Positions 38,894 to 47,814 of a DNA stretch of 64,000 bases are shown here, one piece after another. Location: contig NZ_CP055930.1 of assembly GCF_013927005.1 (NCBI RefSeq), positions 930,001 through 994,000 on the forward strand. Direction: 5' to 3'. The DNA is from Enterobacter sp. RHBSTW-00175. Lineage in GTDB: Bacteria > Pseudomonadota > Gammaproteobacteria > Enterobacterales > Enterobacteriaceae. The number at the start of each line of letters is the position of its first letter. Within the stretch, counting starts at the first letter, position 1. A program made the position numbers and the translations under genes. Under the pieces are notes generated by a model. It searched no databases. It saw nothing but the letters and a program-made list of their open reading frames with translations, and was not told the DNA's origin.

Positions 38894-40048
38894 ATGTCTG
38901 CAAAGATATGCTTCTTTCCCGTTGGGAATGGGGATATGACCCTCATCCAAACGGAAGATGATAAAAATATTTTAATAGATTGTCGCATCAGGGATGGTGA
39001 AGAACATCCTGATGTTCGCACCCAACTCAGAGAAAAGCTTCCTCGAAATAACGAAGGTCGTTTGTTTGTCCATCTTTTTATTTGGACTCACCCTGATTCA
39101 GATCATTGTGATGGGGTGGCTGACCACTTTCATTTAGGAAAACCAGAAGATTGGAGTGAGAAGAACGATAAAATTTTTATAAATGAGATTTGGTCAAGTC
39201 CAATTGTATTCAGGCGACACCATGCACAAAATCATCCGTTATGCGATGATGCAATAGCTTTGAATAAAGAAGTTAAGAGAAGAGTTAATCTTTATAAAGA
39301 AAAAAATTATTTGGATGGAGTTGGAAACCAAGTTCTGGTCTTAGGAAAAGACGAAGATGGGAAAACAGACGACATACCAGGTATCCTATTAGAATTAGAC
39401 CAAACAACCCGCTGGATTAATCAAAGTTATTCTTCATATTTTGAAGCTCATTTATTGGGTCCTTCACCCAAGAAAGATCTTGATGAGTTGGAAGATAAAT
39501 TAGGTAAAAATCATTCCAGCGTAATAATAAATTTTGAAATTAAAGGTGACAATAAAACTGCACACTTTTTAAGTGGTGGTGATGCAGAAGTCGTTTGTTG
39601 GGAAGGTGTTAGAGATCGTTTAACCAATAAATATTCTATGTCATGGTTAGATTATGACATTTTACAAGCACCACATCACTGTTCTTGGCATAGTCTATCT
39701 CATGATAGTTTAAGCAAAAAAGGAGATGATGCTAAAACTTCCGAGAAAGCTATGGAAGTTTTTAATAGAGCAAAAGAAAAAGCATTTATAATTTCAAGCT
39801 CTAAAACAATTGAAAATGACGAAAAAGATCCTCCAGCATACCGAGCCAAAGAAGAATATGAAAAAATAGTAGATGATGTGCAAGGTCAGTTTTTATGTGT
39901 GTCAGACCATAAAAAGAATGGAGAGAATATTCCGTTAGAGATTGAAATTTCCGATAACGGTATTAAGAAAATTGCTGCATCTGCATTAGGTATGGCCGAA
40001 TCATCAAGTGCCGCTGTAAATAGACAAGGTGGTGGTGGTTATGCCTGA
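38894..40048 (+). CDS. ComEC-type metallo-beta-lactamase fold hydrolase with Gly tail
   Basis: 384 residues. Metal-binding motif THPDSDHCDG at residues 65-74 (H66, D68, D70, H71), then a second metal site in FLSGGDAE, and LQAPHHCSWHS near residue 270 as in ComEC-like hydrolases. The C-terminus is a low-complexity tail (ASALGMAESSSAAVNRQ) ending GGGGYA. Such a tail is what E1 and E2 enzymes act on in ubiquitin-like and CBASS systems, so this protein may itself be the conjugated modifier. The natural substrate of the hydrolase domain is unknown. SD AAAAGGATAT precedes the ATG. Confidence 0.88.
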   Translation: MSAKICFFPVGNGDMTLIQTEDDKNILIDCRIRDGEEHPDVRTQLREKLPRNNEGRLFVHLFIWTHPDSDHCDGVADHFHLGKPEDWSEKNDKIFINEIWSSPIVFRRHHAQNHPLCDDAIALNKEVKRRVNLYKEKNYLDGVGNQVLVLGKDEDGKTDDIPGILLELDQTTRWINQSYSSYFEAHLLGPSPKKDLDELEDKLGKNHSSVIINFEIKGDNKTAHFLSGGDAEVVCWEGVRDRLTNKYSMSWLDYDILQAPHHCSWHSLSHDSLSKKGDDAKTSEKAMEVFNRAKEKAFIISSSKTIENDEKDPPAYRAKEEYEKIVDDVQGQFLCVSDHKKNGENIPLEIEISDNGIKKIAASALGMAESSSAAVNRQGGGGYA

Positions 40049-41915
40049 TTGTCTTAATAAAAAGATAGATCAGTTGAGCACTATCCTTGCACCTTATGGT
40101 GCAAGGAAGCTTTCTACGAATGAATTATCAAAATTCAACGGTAAATATGTTTGTGCTTGGGAATTAGTAACTGATTTAGAATTTAGTAATGAACCTATTG
40201 TATTGCAACTAAGATACAAAACTCTTAGTCAATTTGACATCCCAGATGTGTTTATTTCCTCACCAAAAATTGATGTTTGCCAACTCCCACACTTGGAAAA
40301 AAATGGCAAGTTATGTGTTTGGCCTGACAGTTATATCATCGATCATAATGATATGACCTATGCAGTCGATTTACTAAACGATGCTATACTAATGCTAAGA
40401 AAAGGAATAAATGGTGATTTAAATGAGGATTTTATTGATGAGTTCCAGAACTATTGGATTTATCAATGTAATAAAATAGATCGACTTATAAGCCAGTGTG
40501 ATCTAACAAATAAAAACACAAGGTTGGTTTTCGGTTATCGGACCCGGAAATTTGGAGTAATATATTCTGACACACAAAAAGAATTAATTAACTGGTTGGA
40601 AAACCAAAAAATATTGCCATTAGAATCGGATGGAAGTAATTCAAAAGATAAACGAATAAGGCAACAGCAACTCTCTAAAGTAGTTTCAATTCCATTGATA
40701 TTCTTCAATGAAGCCTGGTATCCGAGTCAGTATCCCAAAACTGCAAGGGATTTTTTTGAACTCATAAATCAGCAACAGGAAGATCCAGAAAGCACTATTG
40801 AATTGATCTTAAGATCTTGTGCTAATATGTTCAATGTCAAGCCCATAATTCTAGTTTCATTCCCAACGCCTTCTGGGATGAATATTATAGGAATACAGAT
40901 TCCTAAGGGAGTTAGTGATCTTGCCACTGACCGCTTTGATACCAGAGGTATTAGTCGGGGTCGATTCAGAAATACAGCTTTATTAGATGGTTATAGAAAT
41001 TACATTGATGGAAAGATTTTAAAAAATAGAATAGGCCAAACTAAAACAGAAAATCTTATAGTAGACCGTTCTGACGATTCTTGGTTAACGGGTCGTGAGC
41101 ATAACAAAACTTACAAGAAAATCTCTGAACATAAAGTAGCTATCGTCGGATGTGGTTCAGTAGGATCTTCGGTATCAAGACTGTTACTTCAATCAGGCAT
41201 TAGAAAAATGATGCTTTGGGATGATGATTTAATGAAGAGTGAAAACTCCTCTCGTCATCTATTAGGATTTGATTCTGTTTATAAAAATAAAGCATTAGCT
41301 CTTGCCTCAAGGCTACGGGAAGAGTTTCCAAATGTCTATATAGAAGCTTTTAATGAAGATTGGACAGAAGATTCCAAGAATAACAAAAAAATTGCAGAAG
41401 CCGATATTATAGTAAGCTGCACTGCACATTGGAATACTGAACAGCAGTTAATTAAAAGACAGTCGGAAGACATTCTCGGTGCTATTGTCTTTGCATTTGT
41501 TGAAGCTCATGCAATGGCGGGGCATGTAATAGTCAACCAAGTGGATTCTAATGCTTTTAATAGCTGGCATATTACAGAAGGCAAAAATATAGGTGCATTA
41601 AAATATCCTGCTACTTACTGGAAAGAAAATACTCGTAAAAGAATAGCAGCATGTGCCGGAGAGTTCCAACCATACGGAGCTATCCCTTTGACTAATTTAC
41701 ATGCTCTAACGGCAAGAACTGTAATAGATCTAATCATGGATCGTTTTTCAAATAAATCTTTTGCATATAGTTACATAGGAAGAGAAGCAGAGCTTTTAGA
41801 ACTTGGTGGTAACTGGAATGATAAATGGATTGCACAATTCGGAAACCCAGGAAAGGGTGATTGTATTATACCTTTGATTTTTGAAAATTCTAATTGGGAA
41901 AAAAGTGATGCATAA
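40041..41915 (+). CDS. Fused E2-E1 ubiquitin-like conjugation enzyme (Cap2-like)
   Basis: 624 residues. The N-terminal E2-like domain has H84 and the catalytic Cys92 in LPHLEKNGKLCVWP. The C-terminal ThiF/E1 domain has the nucleotide loop VAIVGCGSVGSS (G370-G375), an acidic WDDD, the Arg of SSRHLLG and a likely catalytic Cys538 in RIAACAGEFQP, placed as in Cap2 of type II CBASS. I chose the ATG at 40041, 7 nt after AAGGTGG, over the GTG at 40029. It overlaps the MBL gene by 8 bp; that SD lies inside the MBL gene's Gly codons. It overlaps the JAMM gene by 8 bp. Confidence 0.93.
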   Translation: MPDCLNKKIDQLSTILAPYGARKLSTNELSKFNGKYVCAWELVTDLEFSNEPIVLQLRYKTLSQFDIPDVFISSPKIDVCQLPHLEKNGKLCVWPDSYIIDHNDMTYAVDLLNDAILMLRKGINGDLNEDFIDEFQNYWIYQCNKIDRLISQCDLTNKNTRLVFGYRTRKFGVIYSDTQKELINWLENQKILPLESDGSNSKDKRIRQQQLSKVVSIPLIFFNEAWYPSQYPKTARDFFELINQQQEDPESTIELILRSCANMFNVKPIILVSFPTPSGMNIIGIQIPKGVSDLATDRFDTRGISRGRFRNTALLDGYRNYIDGKILKNRIGQTKTENLIVDRSDDSWLTGREHNKTYKKISEHKVAIVGCGSVGSSVSRLLLQSGIRKMMLWDDDLMKSENSSRHLLGFDSVYKNKALALASRLREEFPNVYIEAFNEDWTEDSKNNKKIAEADIIVSCTAHWNTEQQLIKRQSEDILGAIVFAFVEAHAMAGHVIVNQVDSNAFNSWHITEGKNIGALKYPATYWKENTRKRIAACAGEFQPYGAIPLTNLHALTARTVIDLIMDRFSNKSFAYSYIGREAELLELGGNWNDKWIAQFGNPGKGDCIIPLIFENSNWEKSDA

Positions 41916-42390
41916 ATTTCATTGTGCCGAATTAGATTTCAAAATATGCATCAGCCAAAGCATAGTAGATGAATTATTTTCTCATCGTCAAACCCACTGT
42001 TTTAGTAAAGAATCAGGAGGTATGCTATTTTCCAATAATCTCAATGATTCTGAGATTGAAATCAATAAAATAACTACACCAGGCTCTACTGACTTGAGGA
42101 AAAGAAATTATTTCAAGTTAGATGAGAAAAAAGCCAAAGAAGATATCATATCGTTATTCAAGCAGGGTTTCCACTACTTAGGTGATTGGCATACACATAA
42201 CGAAGGAATGGCAAGCCCATCAGGAACAGATATCCGCAGTATCCAAGACTTATTTATCAAATCAGGTCATACAAGACCTTTTTTTCTCATGCTAATAATC
42301 CCAAACAAAGAAAATATTTCACACTGTTATTTATCAGCAGCAGATGGGAAGATGTTATATAAATTCACATATCAAAAACCAAACAAATAA
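41908..42390 (+). CDS. JAB/JAMM metalloprotease (Cap3-like)
   Basis: 160 residues with the complete JAMM zinc motif: Glu35 in KESGGML, His95 and His97 in GDWHTH, and Ser105-x2-Asp108 after a seven-residue spacer. Proteins of this family remove or mature ubiquitin-like tails; here it would trim the YA from the MBL tail or release conjugates. I chose the ATG at 41908; the frame is open from a TTG at 41881. It overlaps the E2-E1 gene by 8 bp, and the next gene follows 15 bp later. Confidence 0.92.
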   Translation: MHKFHCAELDFKICISQSIVDELFSHRQTHCFSKESGGMLFSNNLNDSEIEINKITTPGSTDLRKRNYFKLDEKKAKEDIISLFKQGFHYLGDWHTHNEGMASPSGTDIRSIQDLFIKSGHTRPFFLMLIIPNKENISHCYLSAADGKMLYKFTYQKPNK

Positions 42391-42405
42391 AAAGGTTGTA
42401 ATTAT

Positions 42406-42798
42406 ATGAATAGCACAAGTAAATCATATCCACGGTGGTTAATCATATTAATACTGTTATTTATTTTTGCTGGCTTCGTTGTTCTTGGGGTAATAATTAA
42501 TCATAAGTATCACTCTAATGAAAGCTTATCTAAATATATACTCTTAATTCCCCCTGCAATTTTGTCATTAGGTTTTTCTGTATTTTATAAAAGATACGAA
42601 GTACAAGCTGAGTGGCTATTTTCATTTGCGACAGCTTCGGCTGCGATAAGTTTATGCGTTGATTCTTTACCTGGTGTCCAAAATGACCTTTTCCCTATAT
42701 TCCTTCAAAGCGGGTTAGGCTATGCACTTCTCGTAATAATTGCAGCATTGTCGTTCGCAAAAATAATTTCGGCTTTCGTCAGTAGATTCATAAACTAA
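42406..42798 (+). CDS. Four-helix membrane protein, last gene of the E2-E1/JAMM/MBL operon
   Basis: 130 residues, almost entirely hydrophobic: helices at about 9-31 (WLIILILLFIFAGFVVLGV), 44-62 (YILLIPPAILSLGFSVFY), 67-85 and 102-124. No catalytic motif is visible. It follows the protease gene by 15 bp and is closed by a hairpin terminator, so it belongs to the operon. A pore-forming effector is possible, but unproven. Confidence 0.75.
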   Translation: MNSTSKSYPRWLIILILLFIFAGFVVLGVIINHKYHSNESLSKYILLIPPAILSLGFSVFYKRYEVQAEWLFSFATASAAISLCVDSLPGVQNDLFPIFLQSGLGYALLVIIAALSFAKIISAFVSRFIN

Positions 42799-42814
42799 TC
42801 ATATTTCAATTCTT

Positions 42815-42852
42815 AAAAGTGTAGTTAATATTTTCAGTTGCTACACTTTTTT
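42815..42852. terminator. Terminator after the conjugation operon
   Basis: AAAAGTGTAG (42815-42824) pairs with CTACACTTTT (42841-42850), followed by TT. The A and T flanks make it usable from both strands. Confidence 0.8.
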
Positions 42853-43025
42853 ACAGGAAAGAAAACAAAAGGGAATACAATAATATAATATATAGGTAGT
42901 AAAATTATAAATGTTTCACCAAGACTATTGCTGTTAGCTAATAGTTCATTAACGAAAAAAGTGTATATGAATGATAACAGGAACATAAAAGCCAACAGAT
43001 ATAGTATTTTTTTATTATTAATCAT
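42834..43025 (-). CDS. Small two-helix membrane protein
   Basis: 63 residues: MINNKKILYLLAFMFLLSFIYTFF forms one helix and a second runs near FIILLPIYYIIVFPFVFF. GAGG lies 8 bp before the ATG. The 3' end runs into the shared terminator. Not recognised; a toxin-like or phage-lysis-like small protein is possible from size alone. Confidence 0.5.
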   Translation of the reverse strand: MINNKKILYLLAFMFLLSFIYTFFVNELLANSNSLGETFIILLPIYYIIVFPFVFFPVKKCSN

Positions 43026-43087
43026 AATCAGGCCTCATCTATTTTAACAATAATCCATTGATACAACATTATATGAGTATGTCAATA

Positions 43088-43177
43088 GCATCTATATAGA
43101 TGCAAGGTATGACTAAACGAAGCGGAGCTTCGTTTAGTCTCCTTGTTTTTCGCCCTTCGGTTGAAAAAGAAAGAAAG
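43088..43177 (+). other. oriT-like element, copy 1
   Basis: A perfect 16-bp palindrome (GCATCTATATAGATGC) is followed by a hairpin with 12-bp arms (ACTAAACGAAGC/GCTTCGTTTAGT, 43112-43138, loop GGA) and then CCTTGTTTTTCGCCCTTCGG and TTGAAAAAGAAAGAAAG. The last 37 bp recur at 44443. It lies 112 bp before a mobC gene, the usual place for oriT. Confidence 0.6.
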
Positions 43178-43197
43178 TCAAAGTCTTATCTAACTAA

Positions 43198-43225
43198 TTG
43201 ACATAAATTGCATTTCTATTATAAC
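43198..43225 (+). promoter_or_regulatory. Sigma70 promoter before the mobC remnant
   Basis: TTGACA (43198-43203), 16 bp, TATAAC (43220-43225), 64 bp before the mobC start codon. Confidence 0.6.
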
Positions 43226-43288
43226 TGTATTATGGGTGTGCAAGGATTGCTCACCATAAAGCGAATACACATATGAAAAGGAGTTTCT

Positions 43289-43722
43289 ATGAGTAATACA
43301 ATAACCTTATCCTATACAAATGATTTTAAACCAGTCAATAATCATATCCCCCCTGCTCAATCTTTGCGAATACATTGTGTCAGTGTTCGATTTAATAAAG
43401 AAGAATTGGCTATTCTCAATAAAAACAGAGGTGACAAAAGCAAAGGCGAATGGCTTCGATTAACCTCTTTGATAGGCTTCCTCCTGTCGTTCCTGCTATC
43501 AATGTTGAAGCTTGGAAATCACAGTCTAACATATCCCAAAAGCTGAACCGCCTTATAAGCCATCTTGATGCAAAAAGTAGCAATAGTGAGTTAGCTAAAA
43601 CAGAGATCTTCGCAGTCAAGAAACAGATCAAAGAGCTTCGCTCGTGCCAGACAGCCTCTATGAGTAGGTATTCCTATGAAGTGAATGCAACAGCCCCTCA
43701 TCCCTCTAAAAAATGGTCATGA
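43289..43722 (+). pseudogene. mobC: Frameshifted mobC-like mobilisation gene
   Basis: The first frame encodes a MobC N-terminus (RIHCVSVRFNKEELAILNKN, then GEWLRLTSL) and turns to nonsense near 43471. The second frame resumes at DRLPPVVPAINVEAWKSQSN and runs to 43722. Joined, they align end to end with the intact mobC at 56032 (EWLRMASLNKLPPVLPEINREAW). A single lost base near 43470 explains the break. No relaxase follows. Strong SD AAAAGGAG before the start. Confidence 0.85.
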
Positions 43723-43752
43723 GAGCATGATTGTCAGGATTGCAATTAACCA

Positions 43753-44112
43753 TCAAATTCTTTTTATTTTTTTAGCTTTATCTGAATTTTCTAATATGAT
43801 TGAAGAAATTATTTTTTCTTCTTTTTTTGCAATTAGAGATTGGATATTAATAGTACCATAATCTAAATTATCACCCCACCAGTACATGAATTCTTTTATT
43901 ACGGGAGTGATATTGTCTATAACCTCTTGAGATCCTTCGTTATAAATAAAAGATAATATTTTTAAATTTTCAACATCAATCTCTTGCACAATTACCCGAA
44001 ACATATCATCAGTTGGATATAAATTCGTTTCATTTAATGATATATTTAATTTTTCAAGCATCTCATTCATAAGCAAGTCTACTTCATTGAAGGCCGTATT
44101 ATATTCAGTCAT
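43753..44112 (-). CDS. Small acidic hypothetical protein
   Basis: 119 residues, acidic, mostly helical in appearance, starting MTEYNTAFNEVDLLMNEMLE and ending KAKKIKRI; no membrane helix or signal peptide. AGAGGT lies 9 bp before the ATG. I do not recognise the family; size and charge are reminiscent of immunity proteins, but there is no adjacent toxin. It stands alone between the two oriT-like elements. Confidence 0.6.
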   Translation of the reverse strand: MTEYNTAFNEVDLLMNEMLEKLNISLNETNLYPTDDMFRVIVQEIDVENLKILSFIYNEGSQEVIDNITPVIKEFMYWWGDNLDYGTINIQSLIAKKEEKIISSIILENSDKAKKIKRI

Positions 44113-45090
44113 TATTTAACCTCTTGTTTTAAATTTATACAACATTATAATTAATCACTTTAAGAAAGAATATCAAGAATTTTTGTGAAATAAATAATAT
44201 TTATTATAAAAAGAATTGCTTGAGTGAATAATTTTTTAATTATAAGCACCATACAGTGTCATCTATTCAACCGAAGCGGAAATTTATAGCATCTTCTGTG
44301 CTGCAAGAGAAGCTTTAAAATAAATGCAAGTTAAGCTGTATATCTGTATATAAAATATCAGGCACTGCGATTTTTTATTATTATAGCGAAATGAAGCAAG
44401 GGCTAACTCTGCGAAGCCGCTGCGCTTGCTTCTTCGAGTTCCCCTTGCTTTTCTTCCCTTCGGTTAGAAAAGAAAGAAAACCTCTGCCAACCTTGCATAT
44501 CAATAATTTTACTCAGTAAAATATCATATATACTTCTCTTAAGCATATCTTCCAAAAATAAACCTCTCACTTTACAAACAACTTGACACATCATTTTAGC
44601 TTGACATCCTATTCGTTTAGAATATTAACATCCGATGAATTTTAATGACCAAGTAAAAATTTTCACCATGACAAAAAACTTAATAACTAAACGTGATGTA
44701 AGTACATTAAGACAGTTTTTTGATTACAAAGTTTTGTATCTTTTGCTTTATCTTCCTGTAAATATGCAAGAAGAGGATAGAGTAAAGGGTACAGAAAATG
44801 CTCACAGTTATGTAGTATGGAACTCACTTGGTGTTAGTCCGAGTAGTAGAAATTCACCCAGACAAACATTAACAGCTATACAGCAATTATGTCTATGACC
44901 GTGACTCCATTGAGGGCCAACGACTGACATCAACAACCCTGTTACAAAGCACTTACCCCATGAGTCATTGCACTTGCTGAGCTGAACGAAAACACTAAAA
45001 TCAGATAATAATTAATCGCTGTATAAGCTCGTAACAAGCGGAACTTTAAGGCAAAATAGGGCTACCATCCTAATTCACGAAGTTACGCCA
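44113..45090. other. Long non-coding stretch with second oriT-like element
   Basis: About 980 bp of AT-rich DNA between the small acidic gene and hsdM. It contains the oriT-like copy 2 (separate entry). A frame at 44635-44898 (87 codons) lacks a ribosome site and has no recognisable domain, so I do not call it. TTGACA motifs near 44580-44610 could drive rightward transcription. The last 190 bp may hold the hsdM promoter. Confidence 0.5.
44394..44480 (+). other. oriT-like element, copy 2
   Basis: A large imperfect hairpin: AAGCAAGGG with AACTC and GAAG on the left pairs with CTTCGAGTT and CCCCTTGCTT on the right (44394-44450). It is followed by CCTTGCTTTTCTTCCCTTCG and GTTAGAAAAGAAAGAAAA, which matches the tail of copy 1 over about 37 bp in the same orientation. 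Confidence 0.55.
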
Positions 45091-46638
45091 ATGGCAAGAA
45101 AACCTAAAGAAATCAAAACAGATCCGTTAGAAGTCATCCTGTGGAAAGCGGCAGACAAGCTGCGTAAAAACATTGATGCAGCCGAGTATAAGCATGTCGT
45201 GCTGGGCCTCATTTTCCTTAAGTATATTTCTGATTCTTTTGAATCTCATTATGAGTTGCTGAAGGCAGGTGAAGGCGAGTTCGCAGGCGCTGACCCGGAA
45301 GATAAAGACGAGTACACCGCTTACAACATTTTCTTTGTCCCTGAGCTTGCACGCTGGAACTATCTAATATCTAAGGCCAAGCTACCTGAAATCGGTAAGC
45401 TGGTTGATGATGCTATGGAGCTTATCGAAGCGGGTAACCCACAGCTAAAAGGTGTGCTGCCGAAAGTCTACGCTCGCCAGAACCTCGACGCCACCGTGCT
45501 GGGTGAACTGATAGATTTGATTGGCAACATTGCACTGGGAGATGCCAAAGCGCGTTCTGCTGATGTATTAGGCCACGTATTCGAATACTTCCTTGGTGAA
45601 TTTGCACTGGCAGAAGGTAAACAGGGCGGTCAGTTCTATACGCCAAAATCCATCGTAAGCCTGCTGGTTAACATGCTGGAACCCTATAAAGGCCGAGTCT
45701 TTGACCCCTGCTGTGGTTCTGGTGGTATGTTCGTTCAGTCAGAAAAATTTGTAGAAGCACATCAGGGAAATATTGACGATATTTCGATCTATGGGCAGGA
45801 GTCCAACCAGACCACCTGGCGTCTGGCAAAAATGAACCTGGCAATTCGTGGGATTAATTCTGAACACGTTCGCTGGAATAATGAAGGTTCATTTCTTAAC
45901 GATGCTCACAAAGATTTGAAATCTGATTTTATCATAGCTAACCCACCGTTTAACGTTTCCGACTGGTCTGGTGAGCAGCTTCGTGGTGATGCCCGCTGGC
46001 AATATGGCATTCCACCTGCTGGCAACGCTAACTTTGCCTGGATGCAACACTTCCTGTATCACCTGTCGCCAAAAGGTCAGGCTGGCGTTGTGCTGGCAAA
46101 AGGGGCTTTAACCTCTAAAAGTTCGGGTGAAGGTGATATTCGTGCAGCACTGGTCAAAGATGCCAATGTGATTGATTGTATCGTTAACTTACCCGCAAAA
46201 CTGTTCCTGAATACCCAGATCCCAGCGGCCTTATGGTTTATGCGCCGAGATCGTGAAAACAGCAGTCATTATCGTGATCGCAGTAAAGAAATTCTGTTTA
46301 TTGATGCCCGTAATCTTGGTCATTTAATCAACCGCCGTAGCAAAGTGCTTTCTGACGAAGATATCAAAACTATTGCTGACACCTACCATAACTGGCGTAA
46401 CAAAGGTGGCGACTACGAAGATGTGGCTGGTTTCTGTGCATCTGTCGATATCAATGAAGTCGCTAAACTTGATTATGTGCTGACGCCTGGCCGTTATGTT
46501 GGCCTTGCTGACGAAGAAGACGATTTTGACTTTAAAGAACGTTTTACGGCTCTTAAAGCGGAGTTTGAAGCACAATTGGAAGAAGAAGCGCATCTGAATA
46601 AGTCTATCGCTGAGAGTCTGGCGAAGGTGGTTTTATGA
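45091..46638 (+). CDS. hsdM: Type I restriction-modification DNA methyltransferase subunit
   Basis: HsdM methylates adenine at the site chosen by HsdS. It has 515 residues. The N-terminal helical domain ([20 protein letters not shown]) is family-typical. SAM-binding motif I is [12 protein letters not shown] at about residue 203; catalytic motif IV NPPF is at about residue 284. The C-terminal coiled-coil tail contacts HsdS. It overlaps hsdS by 4 bp. GC is higher than in the flanking island modules, which hints at a separate origin. Confidence 0.95.
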   Translation: MARKPKEIKTDPLEVILWKAADKLRKNIDAAEYKHVVLGLIFLKYISDSFESHYELLKAGEGEFAGADPEDKDEYTAYNIFFVPELARWNYLISKAKLPEIGKLVDDAMELIEAGNPQLKGVLPKVYARQNLDATVLGELIDLIGNIALGDAKARSADVLGHVFEYFLGEFALAEGKQGGQFYTPKSIVSLLVNMLEPYKGRVFDPCCGSGGMFVQSEKFVEAHQGNIDDISIYGQESNQTTWRLAKMNLAIRGINSEHVRWNNEGSFLNDAHKDLKSDFIIANPPFNVSDWSGEQLRGDARWQYGIPPAGNANFAWMQHFLYHLSPKGQAGVVLAKGALTSKSSGEGDIRAALVKDANVIDCIVNLPAKLFLNTQIPAALWFMRRDRENSSHYRDRSKEILFIDARNLGHLINRRSKVLSDEDIKTIADTYHNWRNKGGDYEDVAGFCASVDINEVAKLDYVLTPGRYVGLADEEDDFDFKERFTALKAEFEAQLEEEAHLNKSIAESLAKVVL

Positions 46639-47756
46639 GTCAGTGGATAAAAACTAAACTTGGTGAGATTGTCATTCTTAATTATGGTAAAGCATTAAAG
46701 GCACAGGATAGGAATGCTGGCTCTATACCTGTATATAGTTCAGGTGGATTAACTGGTTGGCATAACAAAGCATTAATAAACGAACAAGGAATTATTATTG
46801 GTCGTAAAGGAACTGTTGGGAAAGCGTACTTAACTTATGGACCATTTTGGTGTATTGATACTGCTTATTATATTTTACCTAACCCTTCGAAATATGATTT
46901 TGTTTTTTTATTCTATTTGTTGAAAACATTAGGGCTGGAAGAACTGAACGAAGATAGCGCTGTTCCTGGACTAAACAGGGATACCGCTTATAGTCAAGAG
47001 ATCCTATTACCTTCACTGCCAGAGCAAAAAGCCATCGCCTCTGTGCTGTCCTCTCTTGATGACAAAATAGACTTGCTTCATCGCCAGAATAAAACTCTGG
47101 AATCCATGGCCGAAACCCTGTTTAGGCAGTGGTTTATTTTAGATAGTACTGGTGTATCAGTTAGTATAGATCAGATAATTGACTTTAATCCAAAGCGAAC
47201 TTTAATTAAAAGCCAAGACGCTACTTATTTGGACATGGCTGGACTGAGCACTGTTATTTTTCGTGCAAATGGATATTACAGACGTCCATTTTCTTCAGGA
47301 ACTAAATTTACTAAACGAGATACCTTGCTAGCCAGAATTACCCCATGTTTAGAAAATGGGAAAGCGGCCTATATTGATTTTTTAGACGACAATGAAACTG
47401 GATGGGGTTCTACCGAATTCATAGTTATGCGTCCTAAAAAAGAAATCCATCCTTTTATCTCATATATCATGTGCCGAAACCCGGACTTCAAAGAATATGC
47501 AGAAAGCTGTATGGAAGGTTCAACTGGCAGACAACGAGTTAACTTGGATCATCTTAAGAAGTTCAATGTTAATCTGCCAACAGAAGCTTCGCTACGTATA
47601 ATTAATGAGCTATTAGATTCATTTGAAAGTAAACTTATTAACAACTCAAAACAAATTGATAGCTTAGAAAAACTCCGCGATACCTTACTTCCCAAACTGA
47701 TGAGCGGTGAAGTACGGGTTCAGTATGCAGAAGAAGCAATCGCATCAGTAGCATAA
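46635..47756 (+). CDS. hsdS: Type I restriction-modification specificity subunit
   Basis: 373 residues. Two target-recognition domains (about 1-130 and 175-315) are each followed by a conserved helix: [20 protein letters not shown] in the centre and [20 protein letters not shown] at the C-terminus. The recognition sequence cannot be read from this. The TRDs are AT-richer than hsdM, as is usual for exchangeable domains. Overlaps hsdM (ATGA) and precedes hsdR by 58 bp. Confidence 0.93.
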   Translation: MSQWIKTKLGEIVILNYGKALKAQDRNAGSIPVYSSGGLTGWHNKALINEQGIIIGRKGTVGKAYLTYGPFWCIDTAYYILPNPSKYDFVFLFYLLKTLGLEELNEDSAVPGLNRDTAYSQEILLPSLPEQKAIASVLSSLDDKIDLLHRQNKTLESMAETLFRQWFILDSTGVSVSIDQIIDFNPKRTLIKSQDATYLDMAGLSTVIFRANGYYRRPFSSGTKFTKRDTLLARITPCLENGKAAYIDFLDDNETGWGSTEFIVMRPKKEIHPFISYIMCRNPDFKEYAESCMEGSTGRQRVNLDHLKKFNVNLPTEASLRIINELLDSFESKLINNSKQIDSLEKLRDTLLPKLMSGEVRVQYAEEAIASVA

Positions 47757-47814
47757 AATAATTATGCGGGTGTACAGCCCGCTCTCTGGTTAAGCGGCAA
47801 TAAGGACAGTACGC

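Noticed and set aside
38407-42798. Reading the E2-E1/JAMM operon as ordinary type II CBASS
   Set aside because: There is no CD-NTase: the gene in that position encodes an MBL hydrolase with an HxDxDH motif and no nucleotidyltransferase GS-x-D motif.
44635-44898. 87-codon frame upstream of hsdM
   Set aside because: No ribosome site, no hydrophobic or domain pattern, and AT-rich DNA makes open frames of this size less telling; kept only as part of the spacer description.
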